Source of the DNA: Elusimicrobia bacterium CG1_02_56_21
GTDB taxonomy: Bacteria; Elusimicrobiota; Elusimicrobia; Elusimicrobiales; UBA9959
Direction of reading: 5' to 3'
Length of the DNA: 64,000 bases
Assembly (NCBI GenBank): GCA_001871115.1
Contig: MNUR01000008.1
Location: 20,080-84,079, forward strand
The notes beneath the pieces were generated by a model. The model was given only the letters and a program-made list of their open reading frames with translations, was not told the origin of the DNA and did no database searches. Every line of letters starts with the position of its first letter. Position 1 is the stretch's first letter. The position numbers and the translations under genes are program-made. Positions 9,681 to 19,958 of the stretch are shown one piece after another.

Positions 9681-10106
9681 TTACTTCTTGTGCGTTCGCC
9701 TGAACTCCGCCAGTTTAAGACGGACGGCGGCCCGGCGCAGCGCCGCGTTAGCCTCGTCCAGGTCCAGGTCGGCCCCCTGAACGGCAAGGGACTGCTTGGC
9801 CTTCTGGTAAGCCTGCCGCGCGCGCTCTTCGTCCACTTCCCTGGAAAGTTCCGCCGCCTCGGCCAGGACCATTACTTTATCCTGGTGTATCTCGGCAAAA
9901 CCGCTGAGCACGGCAAAAACCTCTTTGTGCTGGCCTTCTTTATAATGCATCAGGCCTTCCTTGAGCTGCACCACAAAAGACGCGTGTCCCGGCAGCACGC
10001 CCATTTCGCCGCCGCAGGCCGGTATGGTTACGGCCTCTACCGGCTTATCCGAGAGCACGGTCTTCTCGGGAGTGACGATGGTAAGAAGGAGATGATTTTT
10101 TTCCAT
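9681..10106 (-). CDS. atpC: F-type ATP synthase epsilon subunit
   Basis: A 141-residue epsilon subunit. The N-terminal beta-sandwich begins LLLTIVTPEKTVLSDKPVEA and contains the family's GGEMGVLPGHA turn. The C-terminal ~50 residues are two helices that can act as an inhibitory arm. It is the last gene of the F-ATPase operon, 18 bases after atpD, followed by a strong terminator. Confidence 0.93.
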   Translation of the reverse strand: MEKNHLLLTIVTPEKTVLSDKPVEAVTIPACGGEMGVLPGHASFVVQLKEGLMHYKEGQHKEVFAVLSGFAEIHQDKVMVLAEAAELSREVDEERARQAYQKAKQSLAVQGADLDLDEANAALRRAAVRLKLAEFRRTHKK

Positions 10107-10124
10107 ATTCCGGCCTGTAACGGC

Positions 10125-11591
<1,467 letters not shown>

Positions 11592-11647
11592 TCATCAGGT
11601 TCGGCGCACTTTATGACCAATACTCCAATCTTCCAATCCTTAGTCCT

Positions 11648-12550
11648 CTATCCCCCCAGCGCTTCCGCTCCGCTGACAATTTCATTCAGCTCGGTGGTGA
11701 TCATCGCCTGGCGGGTCTTGTTCATCTTCAAAGTGAGGCCTTCAATAAGCTCCGTGGCGTTCTTGGAGGCGGATTCCATCGCGTTCATGCGGGCGGCCAG
11801 TTCGGCGGCCTGGGACTCAAGGAGCGTCCGGTAAAGCTGCGCGCCTATGTGGCGGGGGAGCAAAGCCGAGAGCAGCTCCGCTTTGCGCGGCTCAAAAGAG
11901 AAAACTCCGCATTGGCCCGTACTACAGGTTTTTTTCTCCAGGACGCTGCGCTTAAGGGGCAGCAGGCGGCCGGTCACTATTTGCTGGGTCATCATCGACT
12001 TGAATTCGTTATAAATAAGGGTGACGCTCTCTACATTCTTATCAGAGTAAAGCTTCAGCAGCTCGTCTACCAGGAGCTGGGCGTGGACATAGCCGGCCTT
12101 GGGAAAAATCCCGACCATCTCGTGGATTATCTCCAGGTCAAGGCCTTTCAGGCGGTGAAGGAAATCCCGCCCTTTACGCCCGACCGTGACCACGCGGATC
12201 TTCCGGCCGCGGTTCTCTTTAAGCCAGGCGGCGGCCGCTTTAAGGAGATTGGTATTGAAAGAACCGCAAAGCCCCTTGTCGGCGGTAACCAGGACAAGGC
12301 AAAGGGTTCCGCCTTCGGCCCGCTCCTCGAAAAGCTCGTGGGCCGGTGTCCCGGCGAGGTCCGCCTCGCCAAGCTCGCTGTAAAGGTCCTCTATCAGGGT
12401 CTCCATCTTCAGCGCGAACGGCCGCGAGGCCAGTATTGCGCCCTGCGCGCGCTTGATGCGCGCCGCCGCCACCATCTTCATGGCGTAGGTGATCTGCTTG
12501 ATGCTCTTGATAGAAGAGATGTTTTTCTTAATATCGCGTAAAGAAGCCAT
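11648..12550 (-). CDS. atpG: F-type ATP synthase gamma subunit
   Basis: The rotor subunit, 300 residues. It starts MASLRDIKKNISSIKSIKQI and ends with the TLKMNKTRQAMITTELNEIV helix, the two conserved ends that form the coiled-coil shaft. It is separated from atpA by hldD, which is unusual. About 98 bases lie between gamma and beta. Confidence 0.95.
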   Translation of the reverse strand: MASLRDIKKNISSIKSIKQITYAMKMVAAARIKRAQGAILASRPFALKMETLIEDLYSELGEADLAGTPAHELFEERAEGGTLCLVLVTADKGLCGSFNTNLLKAAAAWLKENRGRKIRVVTVGRKGRDFLHRLKGLDLEIIHEMVGIFPKAGYVHAQLLVDELLKLYSDKNVESVTLIYNEFKSMMTQQIVTGRLLPLKRSVLEKKTCSTGQCGVFSFEPRKAELLSALLPRHIGAQLYRTLLESQAAELAARMNAMESASKNATELIEGLTLKMNKTRQAMITTELNEIVSGAEALGG

Positions 12551-12562
12551 AAATTTTAAATA

Positions 12563-12664
12563 AATCGGGAATCGGGAATCGGGAGTCGGGAATCTTGGTA
12601 TTGGGGAATCTTATTCATTGATTTTCGATTTTCGATTTCAGATTTCCGATTTTAGATTTTCCCC
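12563..12664. repeat. Two opposed heptanucleotide repeat blocks
   Basis: Between hldD and atpG lies a block of AATCGGG heptamers (12563 to about 12610). A second block of ATTTTCG-type heptamers follows (about 12620-12664) and is the same AATCGRR unit in reverse orientation. The blocks can pair, with some G-U pairs, into one long hairpin in the transcript. The second block runs into the last codons of hldD. Confidence 0.65.
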
Positions 12665-13578
12665 ATCTTCTCCATTATCTTAACGTAATCGGCTATCCCG
12701 TCGGAGAGGCTCCATTCGGGCCTGTAGTTCAAATGGGCCTTGGCCTGCCGGAGGTCGGCCTGGGTCCTGTTCTGGTAAAAAGCGTAAGGGTTGTCGAAAT
12801 ATTCCGGAGCCAGGTCCAGCCCCATGGCCTTATTCAGGGCCTCGACAATATCGTTGAAATTGCCGGGCTTGCCGCTGGCCAAATTGCAGACGCAGGATTT
12901 TTCCGCGTCCAGGGCGTTGAGGTTGCCGCGCACTATGTCTTTTACGTAAACAAAGTCGCGCACCTGCTCTCCGAACTTGAAAATACGCGGCCGTTTGCCC
13001 GCTTTCATCTGGTTGTAAAGCTGGAACATCATGCTGGCCGCGTGGCCTTTGTAATATTCGCGCGGGCCGTACACGTTGAAATAGCGCAGTCCTACGAGCG
13101 TCATATCCTTGTGCGCCGCGGAGAACTCGCGCGCCGCGTTGTCCATGATAGCTTTGGAAAAACCGTAAATATTCTCCGGAGTAGGGCTCTGGGCTTCGTG
13201 CATAGGGCACTTGCCGTTGCCGTAGACCGCGGCCGATGAGGCATAAACCACCCGCTTCACCCCGAATTTAAGGGCGTAAGCCAGCACGCTGCGCAGGCCG
13301 TCCACGTTCGCTTCCATCATCTTCCGCTGGTCGTGTACCGTGGTGTCGGTTATAGCGGCTTCATGGAAGACAGCGTCTGCCGGGCCGGCCTTGTCGTACC
13401 AGTCTGAGCTCTGCACGTCCCCGGCGACTATGTCCCCGGTAAATCCCAGCAGGTTCTTGTAATTGCCGGAGGAAAAATTATCCAGCACCGTAACTTTGGC
13501 CTTGCGCTCGCCTTCAAGCGCAAAAGCCAGGTTGGAGCCTATAAAGCCCGCTCCGCCGGTGACAAGATATTTTTTCAT
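12652..13578 (-). CDS. hldD: ADP-glyceromanno-heptose 6-epimerase-like SDR enzyme
   Basis: A 308-residue extended short-chain dehydrogenase. The NAD(P)-binding GGAGFIGS motif is at residues 8-15 and the catalytic YxxxK is Y138/K142 with a nearby SS pair at 114-115. Segments YFNVYGPREYYKG and VRDFVYVKDI match HldD (RfaD), which converts ADP-D-glycero- to ADP-L-glycero-manno-heptose for lipopolysaccharide core. It lies inside the atp operon between alpha (7-base gap) and gamma. A related hexose epimerase is possible but less likely. Confidence 0.85.
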   Translation of the reverse strand: MKKYLVTGGAGFIGSNLAFALEGERKAKVTVLDNFSSGNYKNLLGFTGDIVAGDVQSSDWYDKAGPADAVFHEAAITDTTVHDQRKMMEANVDGLRSVLAYALKFGVKRVVYASSAAVYGNGKCPMHEAQSPTPENIYGFSKAIMDNAAREFSAAHKDMTLVGLRYFNVYGPREYYKGHAASMMFQLYNQMKAGKRPRIFKFGEQVRDFVYVKDIVRGNLNALDAEKSCVCNLASGKPGNFNDIVEALNKAMGLDLAPEYFDNPYAFYQNRTQADLRQAKAHLNYRPEWSLSDGIADYVKIMEKMGKI

Positions 13579-13585
13579 TCAGTTC

Positions 13586-15100
13586 TCAGGCCGCTTTTTT
13601 CTTATAATCCGTGATCGCGTCGCCCAGGCGCTTTTCAAGGTCCTCGTCCAGCTGCTTTTTAGTGATGATATCGGTGAGCAGGTTGGCGTAGGAGGCGTGC
13701 ATGAACTTGATCAGCCCGGCTTCAAAAGTGCGGACTTTCTCGATCTCTACGTCGTCGAGGTAGCCGCGGGTACCGGCGAACAGTACCACTACCTGGTCCT
13801 GGGCCGGCAGCGGGCTGTACTGGTCCTGTTTAAGCAGTTCCACCATCCGCTGGCCGCGCCGGAGCATCTCCGTGCTGGCCTTGTCCAGGTCGGAACCGAA
13901 CTGCGCGAAAGCCGCGAGCTCGTTGTACTGGGCCAGGTCCAGGCGCAGTTTACCCGCCACCTGGCGCATGGCCTTTATCTGGGCCGAGCCGCCTACGCGC
14001 GATACCGAGATACCCACATTCACGGCGGGCTTTATGCCGGCGTGGAAAAGGCTGGACTCAAGGTAGATCTGGCCGTCCGTGATGGAAATAACATTGGTGG
14101 GGATATAGGCCGTGACGTCGCTGGCCTGGGTCTCTATTATAGGGAGCGCAGTAAGGGAGCCGCCGCCGTGCTGGTCGTTCATTTTGCAGGCGCGCTCGAG
14201 CAGGCGGGAGTGGAGATAGAACACGTCGCCGGGATAGGCTTCGCGGCCGGGCGGGCGCCGCAGGAGCAAAGACATCTGGCGGTAGGACTGGGCGTGCTTG
14301 GACAGGTCGTCGTAGATGACCAGGGCGTGCTTGCCCTGCCACATGAATTCCTCGCCTATGGCGCAGCCGGTATAGGGCGCGAGATAAAGCATTGAAGCGG
14401 GCTGGGCCGCGGAAGCCGACACTATTATCGAATACTCCATAGCGCCGTTGTCTTCAAGTATTTTCGCCACGCGGGCAACGGTGGATTCTTTCTGGCCTAC
14501 GGCCACGTAAATACAGACGGGGCGGCTTTCTTTAGGCTCATTCTTCTGGTTGATTATAGCGTCCAGGGCCACGGCGGTCTTGCCGGTCTGGCGGTCTCCT
14601 ATGATGAGCTCGCGCTGGCCGCGGCCTATCGGGATCATCGCGTCTATAGCCTTAAGGCCGGTCTGCAGGGGCTCTTTAACGGGAGCGCGCTCCACGACTC
14701 CGGGGGCGATAACCTCTACGGGGCGCTTCTTCCTGGCGTTAATCGGGCCTTTTCCGTCTATGGGGTTGCCCAGCGCGTCCACTACGCGGCCTATCATTTC
14801 GGGCCCGACGGGGACTTCCATTACGCGGCCGGTGCGCTTCACGCGGTCGCCTTCTTTTATCAGGGTGTCGGAACCCAGGACCACGGCGCCGACATTTTCG
14901 CGCTCGATATTGAGCACCATGCCCGTTACGCCGCCCTCAAATTCTATCAGCTCGCCCACCAGGGCGCTGCTCAGGCCGTAAACGCGGGCGATGCCGTCTC
15001 CCACCTGCAGCACCTGCCCGGTTTCGGACAGCTGGGCTTCGGGGATAAATTTTTCAATCCGCCCTTTGATGATTTCTGTGATTTCTTCAGGTCGTATCAT
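13586..15100 (-). CDS. atpA: F-type ATP synthase alpha subunit
   Basis: The regulatory nucleotide-binding alpha subunit, 504 residues. The Walker A motif GDRQTGKT is at 168-175 and the family signature region [17 protein letters not shown] follows. It begins [16 protein letters not shown], the usual N-terminal helix that contacts the delta subunit. It lies 22 bases after atpH. Confidence 0.97.
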   Translation of the reverse strand: MIRPEEITEIIKGRIEKFIPEAQLSETGQVLQVGDGIARVYGLSSALVGELIEFEGGVTGMVLNIERENVGAVVLGSDTLIKEGDRVKRTGRVMEVPVGPEMIGRVVDALGNPIDGKGPINARKKRPVEVIAPGVVERAPVKEPLQTGLKAIDAMIPIGRGQRELIIGDRQTGKTAVALDAIINQKNEPKESRPVCIYVAVGQKESTVARVAKILEDNGAMEYSIIVSASAAQPASMLYLAPYTGCAIGEEFMWQGKHALVIYDDLSKHAQSYRQMSLLLRRPPGREAYPGDVFYLHSRLLERACKMNDQHGGGSLTALPIIETQASDVTAYIPTNVISITDGQIYLESSLFHAGIKPAVNVGISVSRVGGSAQIKAMRQVAGKLRLDLAQYNELAAFAQFGSDLDKASTEMLRRGQRMVELLKQDQYSPLPAQDQVVVLFAGTRGYLDDVEIEKVRTFEAGLIKFMHASYANLLTDIITKKQLDEDLEKRLGDAITDYKKKAA

Positions 15101-15122
15101 AGGATCCTTTTAGGACAATTAC

Positions 15123-15677
15123 TTAGCCTTTGGTAAGTTCCGCGCGCAGGGCATTAAGTCTGCCGCGCACGGTGGCGTCTATCAAAGTGTCGCCTACTTT
15201 TATCTCGAAGCCGCCCAGGATGCGCCCCGAGACCACGTTAAGAAGCGCTATTTTTCTGTGTTCGGGCCCGGACAGCAGGGTGATTATCCGCTTCAGCTCG
15301 CCTTCGGAAAGCTGGTACTGGCTGTGAACCTCGGCCCGTATCAGGCCGCTGAAGCTGTCGCTCAGGGCGAGTGAATCTTTTATTATCTGTTCGAACAGCC
15401 CGAAGCGCCCCTGGCGGACTAGCAGGCCGGCGAAGTCGGAGGCCGGACCGGCTTCTCCGGGCTTAAGCATCTTCGCCATGACTTCCAGCTTTACCTCGCT
15501 GCTGACCGCGGGGTGGGTAAGAACCTTCTTGTGCATCCGCGTCGCCTCAAAAACCAGGCGCAGGCCTTCCATCTTGGCCCTGGCCCCGGCTTCAAGGGCA
15601 GCGCTGTGCTTCTTTCCGTCCAGGCCCATATAGGCTCTGGCGTAGCGCTTTGAGAGTATTTTGGCGCTCGAATCCAT
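15123..15677 (-). CDS. atpH: F-type ATP synthase delta subunit
   Basis: A 184-residue delta (OSCP) subunit linking the peripheral stalk to the top of the alpha/beta ring. It has an N-terminal six-helix domain and the C-terminal ISGRILGGFEIKVGDTLID-like strand typical of the family (here VSGRILGGFEIKVGD). The start codon shares a base with the stop of atpF. Confidence 0.93.
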   Translation of the reverse strand: MDSSAKILSKRYARAYMGLDGKKHSAALEAGARAKMEGLRLVFEATRMHKKVLTHPAVSSEVKLEVMAKMLKPGEAGPASDFAGLLVRQGRFGLFEQIIKDSLALSDSFSGLIRAEVHSQYQLSEGELKRIITLLSGPEHRKIALLNVVSGRILGGFEIKVGDTLIDATVRGRLNALRAELTKG

Positions 15678-16195
15678 TAATTCTCCAGTTTAAGCTCAGG
15701 CCGGTCTTTCTCTATCTCGGCGAGATAGCGGGAAGACAGGTCGGTATTGGCTTTATGGTCGAGCTTGTTTATAAGGATGCGCTCGGCCACCATTATTGAA
15801 AGCTCCGCGACCTTGTCCCGGATCTCCCTGACGGCCTCGATCTTCTGGGAATCTATTTCCCGCTTGGCGGACTCAACTATCATGCCCGCGCTTTTGCGGG
15901 CCTCTTCTATAATCACGTCCTTTTCTTTTTCAGCGGAGACCCTGGCTTCCTCCATCCGGCGGCCGATCTCGGTCTTCAGCCCGGCGAGCTTGGCGTCAAG
16001 CTCGGCGCGGGCCTTCTCGGCTTCGGCGCGGGCGGTTTCCGCCGAGTGGCGGTCGTGCTTTAAAGCGCGCTCGCGCTCGTCCACAGCCTGCAGCAGCGGC
16101 TTCCAGGCCGTTTTAGCAAGCAGAAGAACCAGCAGGGCAAAGCAGGTTATCGTCCAGAACATCAGGCCGATTTCCGGCCTAATCAATGCTTCCAT
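15677..16195 (-). CDS. atpF: F-type ATP synthase b subunit
   Basis: A 172-residue peripheral stalk subunit: one N-terminal transmembrane helix (about residues 8-28), then a long charged helix with heptad pattern. The whole sequence is as expected for bacterial b. Only one b gene is present, so the stalk is probably a homodimer. Confidence 0.93.
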   Translation of the reverse strand: MEALIRPEIGLMFWTITCFALLVLLLAKTAWKPLLQAVDERERALKHDRHSAETARAEAEKARAELDAKLAGLKTEIGRRMEEARVSAEKEKDVIIEEARKSAGMIVESAKREIDSQKIEAVREIRDKVAELSIMVAERILINKLDHKANTDLSSRYLAEIEKDRPELKLEN

Positions 16196-16212
16196 ATAAT
16201 AACTCCAGTCGA

Positions 16213-16299
16213 GATTCGAGAATCGGGAATCATGAACCTGGGACCAGGAACCGGGAGCGGAATATTTTCCGCGCTTCCCGATTCTCGATCCCTGATTCT
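16213..16299. repeat. Long hairpin with heptamer units between atpE and atpF
   Basis: Arms GATTCGAGAATCGGGAA (16213-16229) and TTCCCGATTCTCGATC (16275-16290) pair almost perfectly. The smaller hairpin GCGGAA/TTCCGC lies inside at 16257-16272. The 3' side continues as CCCGATT/CTCGATC-type heptamers, the same unit seen at 12.6 and 37.4 kb. It fills the spacer between the c and b genes, so it could influence the high c:b expression ratio. That role is inference. Confidence 0.6.
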
Positions 16300-16306
16300 C
16301 GATTCT

Positions 16307-16600
16307 TTATTTATGCGCTTCGGTCTGCACCGCGCCGGCGGCAGCGGGGGCTTTGGGCATGGCGAAGTTCATCACGGCAAGCAGACAGATGACCAGGCCG
16401 AAGAAGGCGAGACCTTCGATAAGGGCGGCGGCGATGATCATGGTGGTGCGCAGCGCGGGACCGGCTTCGGGCTGGCGGGCGGTGCCTTCAAGAGCGGCGG
16501 CTGCCAGCTTACCGATACCCAGAGCGGCTCCTATAAGCACGAGACCCGCGCCTAAGCCCGCTCCGATATAACCCAGTCCGAGGAATGTCATGTCGTTCAT
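16307..16600 (-). CDS. atpE: F-type ATP synthase c subunit
   Basis: A 97-residue c subunit with two transmembrane helices and the ARQPE polar loop. The start is ATG 16600 with GGAGG ten bases upstream; the frame is open further upstream but that part is not family-like. The ion-binding glutamate is in the segment AALIEGLAFFG. The Gln in helix 1 and the Ser/Thr after the glutamate that mark Na+-type rings are absent, so H+ coupling is inferred. A short Ala/Pro-rich tail extends the C-terminus. Confidence 0.95.
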   Translation of the reverse strand: MNDMTFLGLGYIGAGLGAGLVLIGAALGIGKLAAAALEGTARQPEAGPALRTTMIIAAALIEGLAFFGLVICLLAVMNFAMPKAPAAAGAVQTEAHK

Positions 16601-16773
16601 TTGTGTACTACCTCCGTGTAATATTACCCGCCTAACAGCTTGGCAGGCCCGCCGCTGGCGGAAAAACTGTCGCAAAACTTTGTTTGTGCCGTAACGAGCG
16701 CTATGCGCTTCAGACGGCCAAATCTTAATCCCGCTTTTCTTCGCAGCTTCCCCGCTCCCGACTCCCGATTTCT

Positions 16774-17535
16774 TTAATGCGGGTGCATAGCGGCGCCGGT
16801 GAATATGGCCGTCAGGAAAACGAAAACATAGGCCTGCAGGAAGGCCACGAACAGTTCCAGCATCAGCGTGAACAGAACCAGCCCCACCGAAATAGGAGCC
16901 ACGCCGAAACCGACTATCGCGCTGAGCGAGCCGAAGATGAAGATAAAGCTGATAAAGGCCAGGATAACGATATGCCCGGCTATCATGTTGGCGAAAAGAC
17001 GGATACAGAGCGCGAAGGTTTTGGTGACCAGGCCGATAAGTTCTATCGGAAAAAGCAGCGGATAAAGCCAGCCGGGCACGCCCTTGGGCACTATATGGCC
17101 GAAGTAGCCGAAAATTCCCTGCTCCCTTATGCCCGCAAAGTTGACCAGCGCGAAGGTGGTCAGCGCCAGCCCGGCGGTAACGGCCAGGTTGCCGGTGGCG
17201 GTAGCCCCGTAAGGAACCAGGCCCAGAAGGTTGAGCGTGAGGATGAAAAAGAAAAGGCTGGAGAAATAGCCCATATAGGCCGCGCCCTTGTGCCCGAGGT
17301 TGGGAACTACCACCTCGTCGCGGAGGAAGAGCACTATTATCTCTATCATAGCGCGGAACGGCGCGAGGGCCCTGGAGCGGCTCCTGATCAGGAGCGGCAG
17401 GCCGAGCACCAGGATGACGGAGGCTATGCCCATCATCAGAAGATGTTTTGAAATAGGAAGACGGAGGGGGCCCAGGTTTACCCAGGACCAGATATGGTCG
17501 ACGATGTGGTGCTCAAGAATTTCTTTTAATCCCAT
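16774..17535 (-). CDS. atpB: F-type ATP synthase a subunit
   Basis: A 253-residue integral membrane subunit with five to six helices. The essential arginine is in the segment ALCIRLFANMIAGH, the hallmark of the family. It forms the ion half-channels against the c-ring. It begins inside the 3' end of the atpI-like gene (23-base overlap). Confidence 0.96.
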   Translation of the reverse strand: MGLKEILEHHIVDHIWSWVNLGPLRLPISKHLLMMGIASVILVLGLPLLIRSRSRALAPFRAMIEIIVLFLRDEVVVPNLGHKGAAYMGYFSSLFFFILTLNLLGLVPYGATATGNLAVTAGLALTTFALVNFAGIREQGIFGYFGHIVPKGVPGWLYPLLFPIELIGLVTKTFALCIRLFANMIAGHIVILAFISFIFIFGSLSAIVGFGVAPISVGLVLFTLMLELFVAFLQAYVFVFLTAIFTGAAMHPH

Positions 17536-17803
17536 TATGTTTCAGCGGAAACGCCTCAAATGCCATCTGAACCAGGATAAATGAAACCGTAAACGAGATA
17601 ATGATTATACCCTTTTCATGGCGGAGCAGGCAAATCAGGAGCGTAAGGAGGCCCAGACGGATGAAAATTCCCGTCGTAAAAACCAGGTAAAATACTTTAT
17701 CGGAAGAATTGAGCGCTCTTTTCATGGCGAGGCGGGAACCCCACCCGCTCAAAGCGCCCAGCGCGGCGCCACAGACCAAAACCAGCGGAATATTATTTAT
17801 CAA
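17513..17803 (-). CDS. AtpI-like membrane protein of the ATP synthase operon (TTG start)
   Basis: A 96-residue protein with about three to four transmembrane segments between atpZ and atpB, the place usually taken by atpI. Sequence identity to AtpI is not obvious, so the call rests on position, size and topology. AtpI proteins help assemble the c-ring. The start appears to be TTG 17803, with a GGGGGA purine run just upstream. It overlaps both neighbours. Confidence 0.6.
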   Translation of the reverse strand: MINNIPLVLVCGAALGALSGWGSRLAMKRALNSSDKVFYLVFTTGIFIRLGLLTLLICLLRHEKGIIIISFTVSFILVQMAFEAFPLKHNGIKRNS

Positions 17804-18008
17804 CGCTTCCCCCGTCCTTGGGAAAAAGTTCCCTGACCACGAGGTAAAAACCGCCCGCCATGCCGGCGGCCGCGCCGGCCAGCATCAGCCACGGGCCGGT
17901 GCCTAGTTTTTTATCCAGCTGGTAACCGCCCCAGAAACCGGCGAGCACGGCCACGGCCAGCTCCAGCCCTATCTGAGCGTAATTCCAGTAGTTTTCTTTA
18001 TCAGCCAC
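17793..18008 (-). CDS. atpZ: AtpZ-like protein (GTG start)
   Basis: A 71-residue protein with two transmembrane helices. The motif GFWGGYQLDKKLGTGPWL is the signature of the AtpZ/F0F1-ATPase gene 1 family, small proteins linked to assembly or ion supply of F-ATPases. It is the first gene of the F-type operon. The GTG start has no Shine-Dalgarno sequence and lies six bases downstream of a TAGAAT -10 hexamer, so the mRNA is probably leaderless. Confidence 0.85.
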   Translation of the reverse strand: MADKENYWNYAQIGLELAVAVLAGFWGGYQLDKKLGTGPWLMLAGAAAGMAGGFYLVVRELFPKDGGSVDK

Positions 18009-18014
18009 AACTGA

Positions 18015-18020
18015 ATTCTA
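18015..18020 (-). promoter_or_regulatory. -10 hexamer of the F-ATPase operon (leaderless)
   Basis: TAGAAT ends six bases before the GTG of atpZ, so transcription should start at or within a base or two of the start codon. A TTTGCG 16 bases further upstream is a weak -35 candidate. The divergent promoter for the REC/GGDEF gene lies about 120 bases away. Confidence 0.55.
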
Positions 18021-18141
18021 CAATACTTTAACCCGCCGCAAAAAAAGCGCCGGGCGGACCGGCTGGCGGGCCCGCGCCCCCTTCCGCCGTTTATCCCCGC
18101 TCCTCCCGATCTTCTTTGCGGCCAATCGCTCCCTAAAATGT

Positions 18142-18147
18142 TAGAAT
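18142..18147 (+). promoter_or_regulatory. -10 hexamer of the REC/GGDEF gene (leaderless)
   Basis: TAGAAT lies seven bases before the ATG at 18155 and there is no Shine-Dalgarno sequence, which points to a leaderless transcript. No convincing -35 is seen. Confidence 0.5.
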
Positions 18148-18154
18148 CGGTATT

Positions 18155-19864
18155 ATGGCTGACAGCTCAGGCAAAAAAATACTGCTGGTGGACACGGACG
18201 AAGCGGCCGCGCGGGCGCTGACCTCTTTCCTTGAAGAACACGGCTACCATACCCAGACCGTGACCAAATACCAGCAGGCGATCACCGCAGTGCAGAACTG
18301 GAAACCGGAACTGATCATCCTCAATATACTTATACAGACCTTCAACCCGCTTGATTTCATAAGCGAGATCAAAAAAAACCCTTTCACCGAAGCCCAGAAG
18401 ATAATAATCTTCTCGCAGACCCCCGACACCGGCATAGTAACAGGCCCCTCGCCCAGGGTCCGGGGCTACCTTACAAAACCGGTGGATTTCGAAGCTCTCA
18501 AAGCGGCGCTCCACCAGGCCGCGCCGCCGCAGGAAAGGGCGCAGCTGACGGTAATGGTAGCCGACGACGACACCGAATTTTCCGACCTTATCAAGATGTT
18601 CCTGGAAGCCAATAACTACCGGCCCCTGGTAGTAAACGATTCCCGGCAGATCATAGAGCGCCTGAAGGCCGTGAAGCCGGACGCGCTGCTGCTGGACATA
18701 ATGATGCCCGGCAAAGACGGCTTCGCAATAATGCAGGAGATGCAGGACTCCGCCGAAACGTCCGAAATACCGATAATCATCCTGAGCGCGCTGCGCCTGG
18801 AAAACTACCAGGAGCGCGGCATACTCACCGGCCTGCCGGAGATAGTGGCGCGCGAGATCCCCGGGGACCTGCTCTTAAAACTTATAGAAGAACAAACTTC
18901 CATTAACGGCGGAGCGGCCGAACCGCAGAAAACCCTGCGCCCCCGCGTGCTCCTGGCCGACGACCAGACCGAACTGCTCATGCTGATGAAAGAAATGGTT
19001 GAGTTCGCCGGCTTCGAGGTGGTTACGGCCAATGACGGAGTAGAAGCGATGCAGGCGGTTTTCGAGACCAGCCCCGATATTATAGTGCTGGATTACAATA
19101 TGCCGCGCAAAGACGGCCTGCAGGTGGCCCAGGACCTTAAAAACAACCCGGTCTTCGCCCATATCCCGATAATCATAGTTACCGGCATCGGCGAAAAAAG
19201 CACCAAGCTCAAAGGCCTGAGCATGGGCATAGACGATTACCTTATAAAGCCCGTAGATACCGACGAACTGGTAGCCCGTATCCGGATGATACTCAAGCGC
19301 AATAAGCAGGTCCTCGACACAAACCCGCTTTCAAAACTGCCGGGCAACCCCTCGATACAGGCCCGCATTGAACGCGAGATACAGAAAGGCGGGGAATTCG
19401 CCGTACTTTACCTGGACCTGGATAATTTCAAGGCCTATAACGACAATTACGGCTTCGAGGCGGGGGACCGCGTTATAAAGGCCACCGCCAATTTGCTGGT
19501 AAAACTCACCATTCAGAACGAGAACTCCGAGGATTTCATAGGCCATATAGGCGGGGACGACTATATAGTGGTAACTTCCTACGCTAAATCCGAAGAACTG
19601 GCCAAGCGCATAACCCTGGCTTTCGACGAGATCTCTCCCTCCTTCTACAATAAAGCGGACAGGGAGCGCGGCTGCATAGTTTCCACCGACCGGCAGGGCA
19701 ATATAAAGAAATTCGCCCTGCTTTCCATCTCCATAGGGATAGTGCAGAATCATACCCGCCCGCTGCACTCCTTCGCGCAGGTCAGCAATATAGGCACAGA
19801 GCTTAAAAAAGCGGCCAAAGCGGCCAATAAGAGCCATTATACCATTGACCGGCGTAAAGATTAG
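18155..19864 (+). CDS. Triple-REC GGDEF-domain response regulator
   Basis: A 569-residue regulator with three receiver domains (about 8-120, 130-245, 263-380) and a C-terminal GGDEF domain (about 395-565). REC1 has Asn57 in place of the phospho-acceptor Asp and is probably not phosphorylated. REC2 has D181 but lacks a clear conserved Lys. REC3 looks complete with D313 and a KP pair. The GGDEF signature reads GGDDY (466-470), and the substrate segment DLDNFKAYNDNYGF is intact. No RxxD inhibitory site precedes it. It may make cyclic-di-GMP or another cyclic dinucleotide, or only bind nucleotide. No partner kinase is adjacent. Confidence 0.85.
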   Translation: MADSSGKKILLVDTDEAAARALTSFLEEHGYHTQTVTKYQQAITAVQNWKPELIILNILIQTFNPLDFISEIKKNPFTEAQKIIIFSQTPDTGIVTGPSPRVRGYLTKPVDFEALKAALHQAAPPQERAQLTVMVADDDTEFSDLIKMFLEANNYRPLVVNDSRQIIERLKAVKPDALLLDIMMPGKDGFAIMQEMQDSAETSEIPIIILSALRLENYQERGILTGLPEIVAREIPGDLLLKLIEEQTSINGGAAEPQKTLRPRVLLADDQTELLMLMKEMVEFAGFEVVTANDGVEAMQAVFETSPDIIVLDYNMPRKDGLQVAQDLKNNPVFAHIPIIIVTGIGEKSTKLKGLSMGIDDYLIKPVDTDELVARIRMILKRNKQVLDTNPLSKLPGNPSIQARIEREIQKGGEFAVLYLDLDNFKAYNDNYGFEAGDRVIKATANLLVKLTIQNENSEDFIGHIGGDDYIVVTSYAKSEELAKRITLAFDEISPSFYNKADRERGCIVSTDRQGNIKKFALLSISIGIVQNHTRPLHSFAQVSNIGTELKKAAKAANKSHYTIDRRKD

Positions 19865-19898
19865 AGGCGCCGGCGCAATCAAAAGCCCCCAAGGCAAT

Positions 19899-19926
19899 AA
19901 AAAAGACCGCCAGGCGGTCTTTTTTG
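19899..19926. terminator. Bidirectional terminator
   Basis: Stem GACCGC/GCGGTC with a three-base loop, flanked by AAAAAA and TTTTTT. It serves the GGDEF gene on the plus strand and the convergent protease gene on the minus strand. Confidence 0.88.
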
Positions 19927-19958
19927 TTTTTAGCCGCCACGCGGCTATTATCCCCGGA

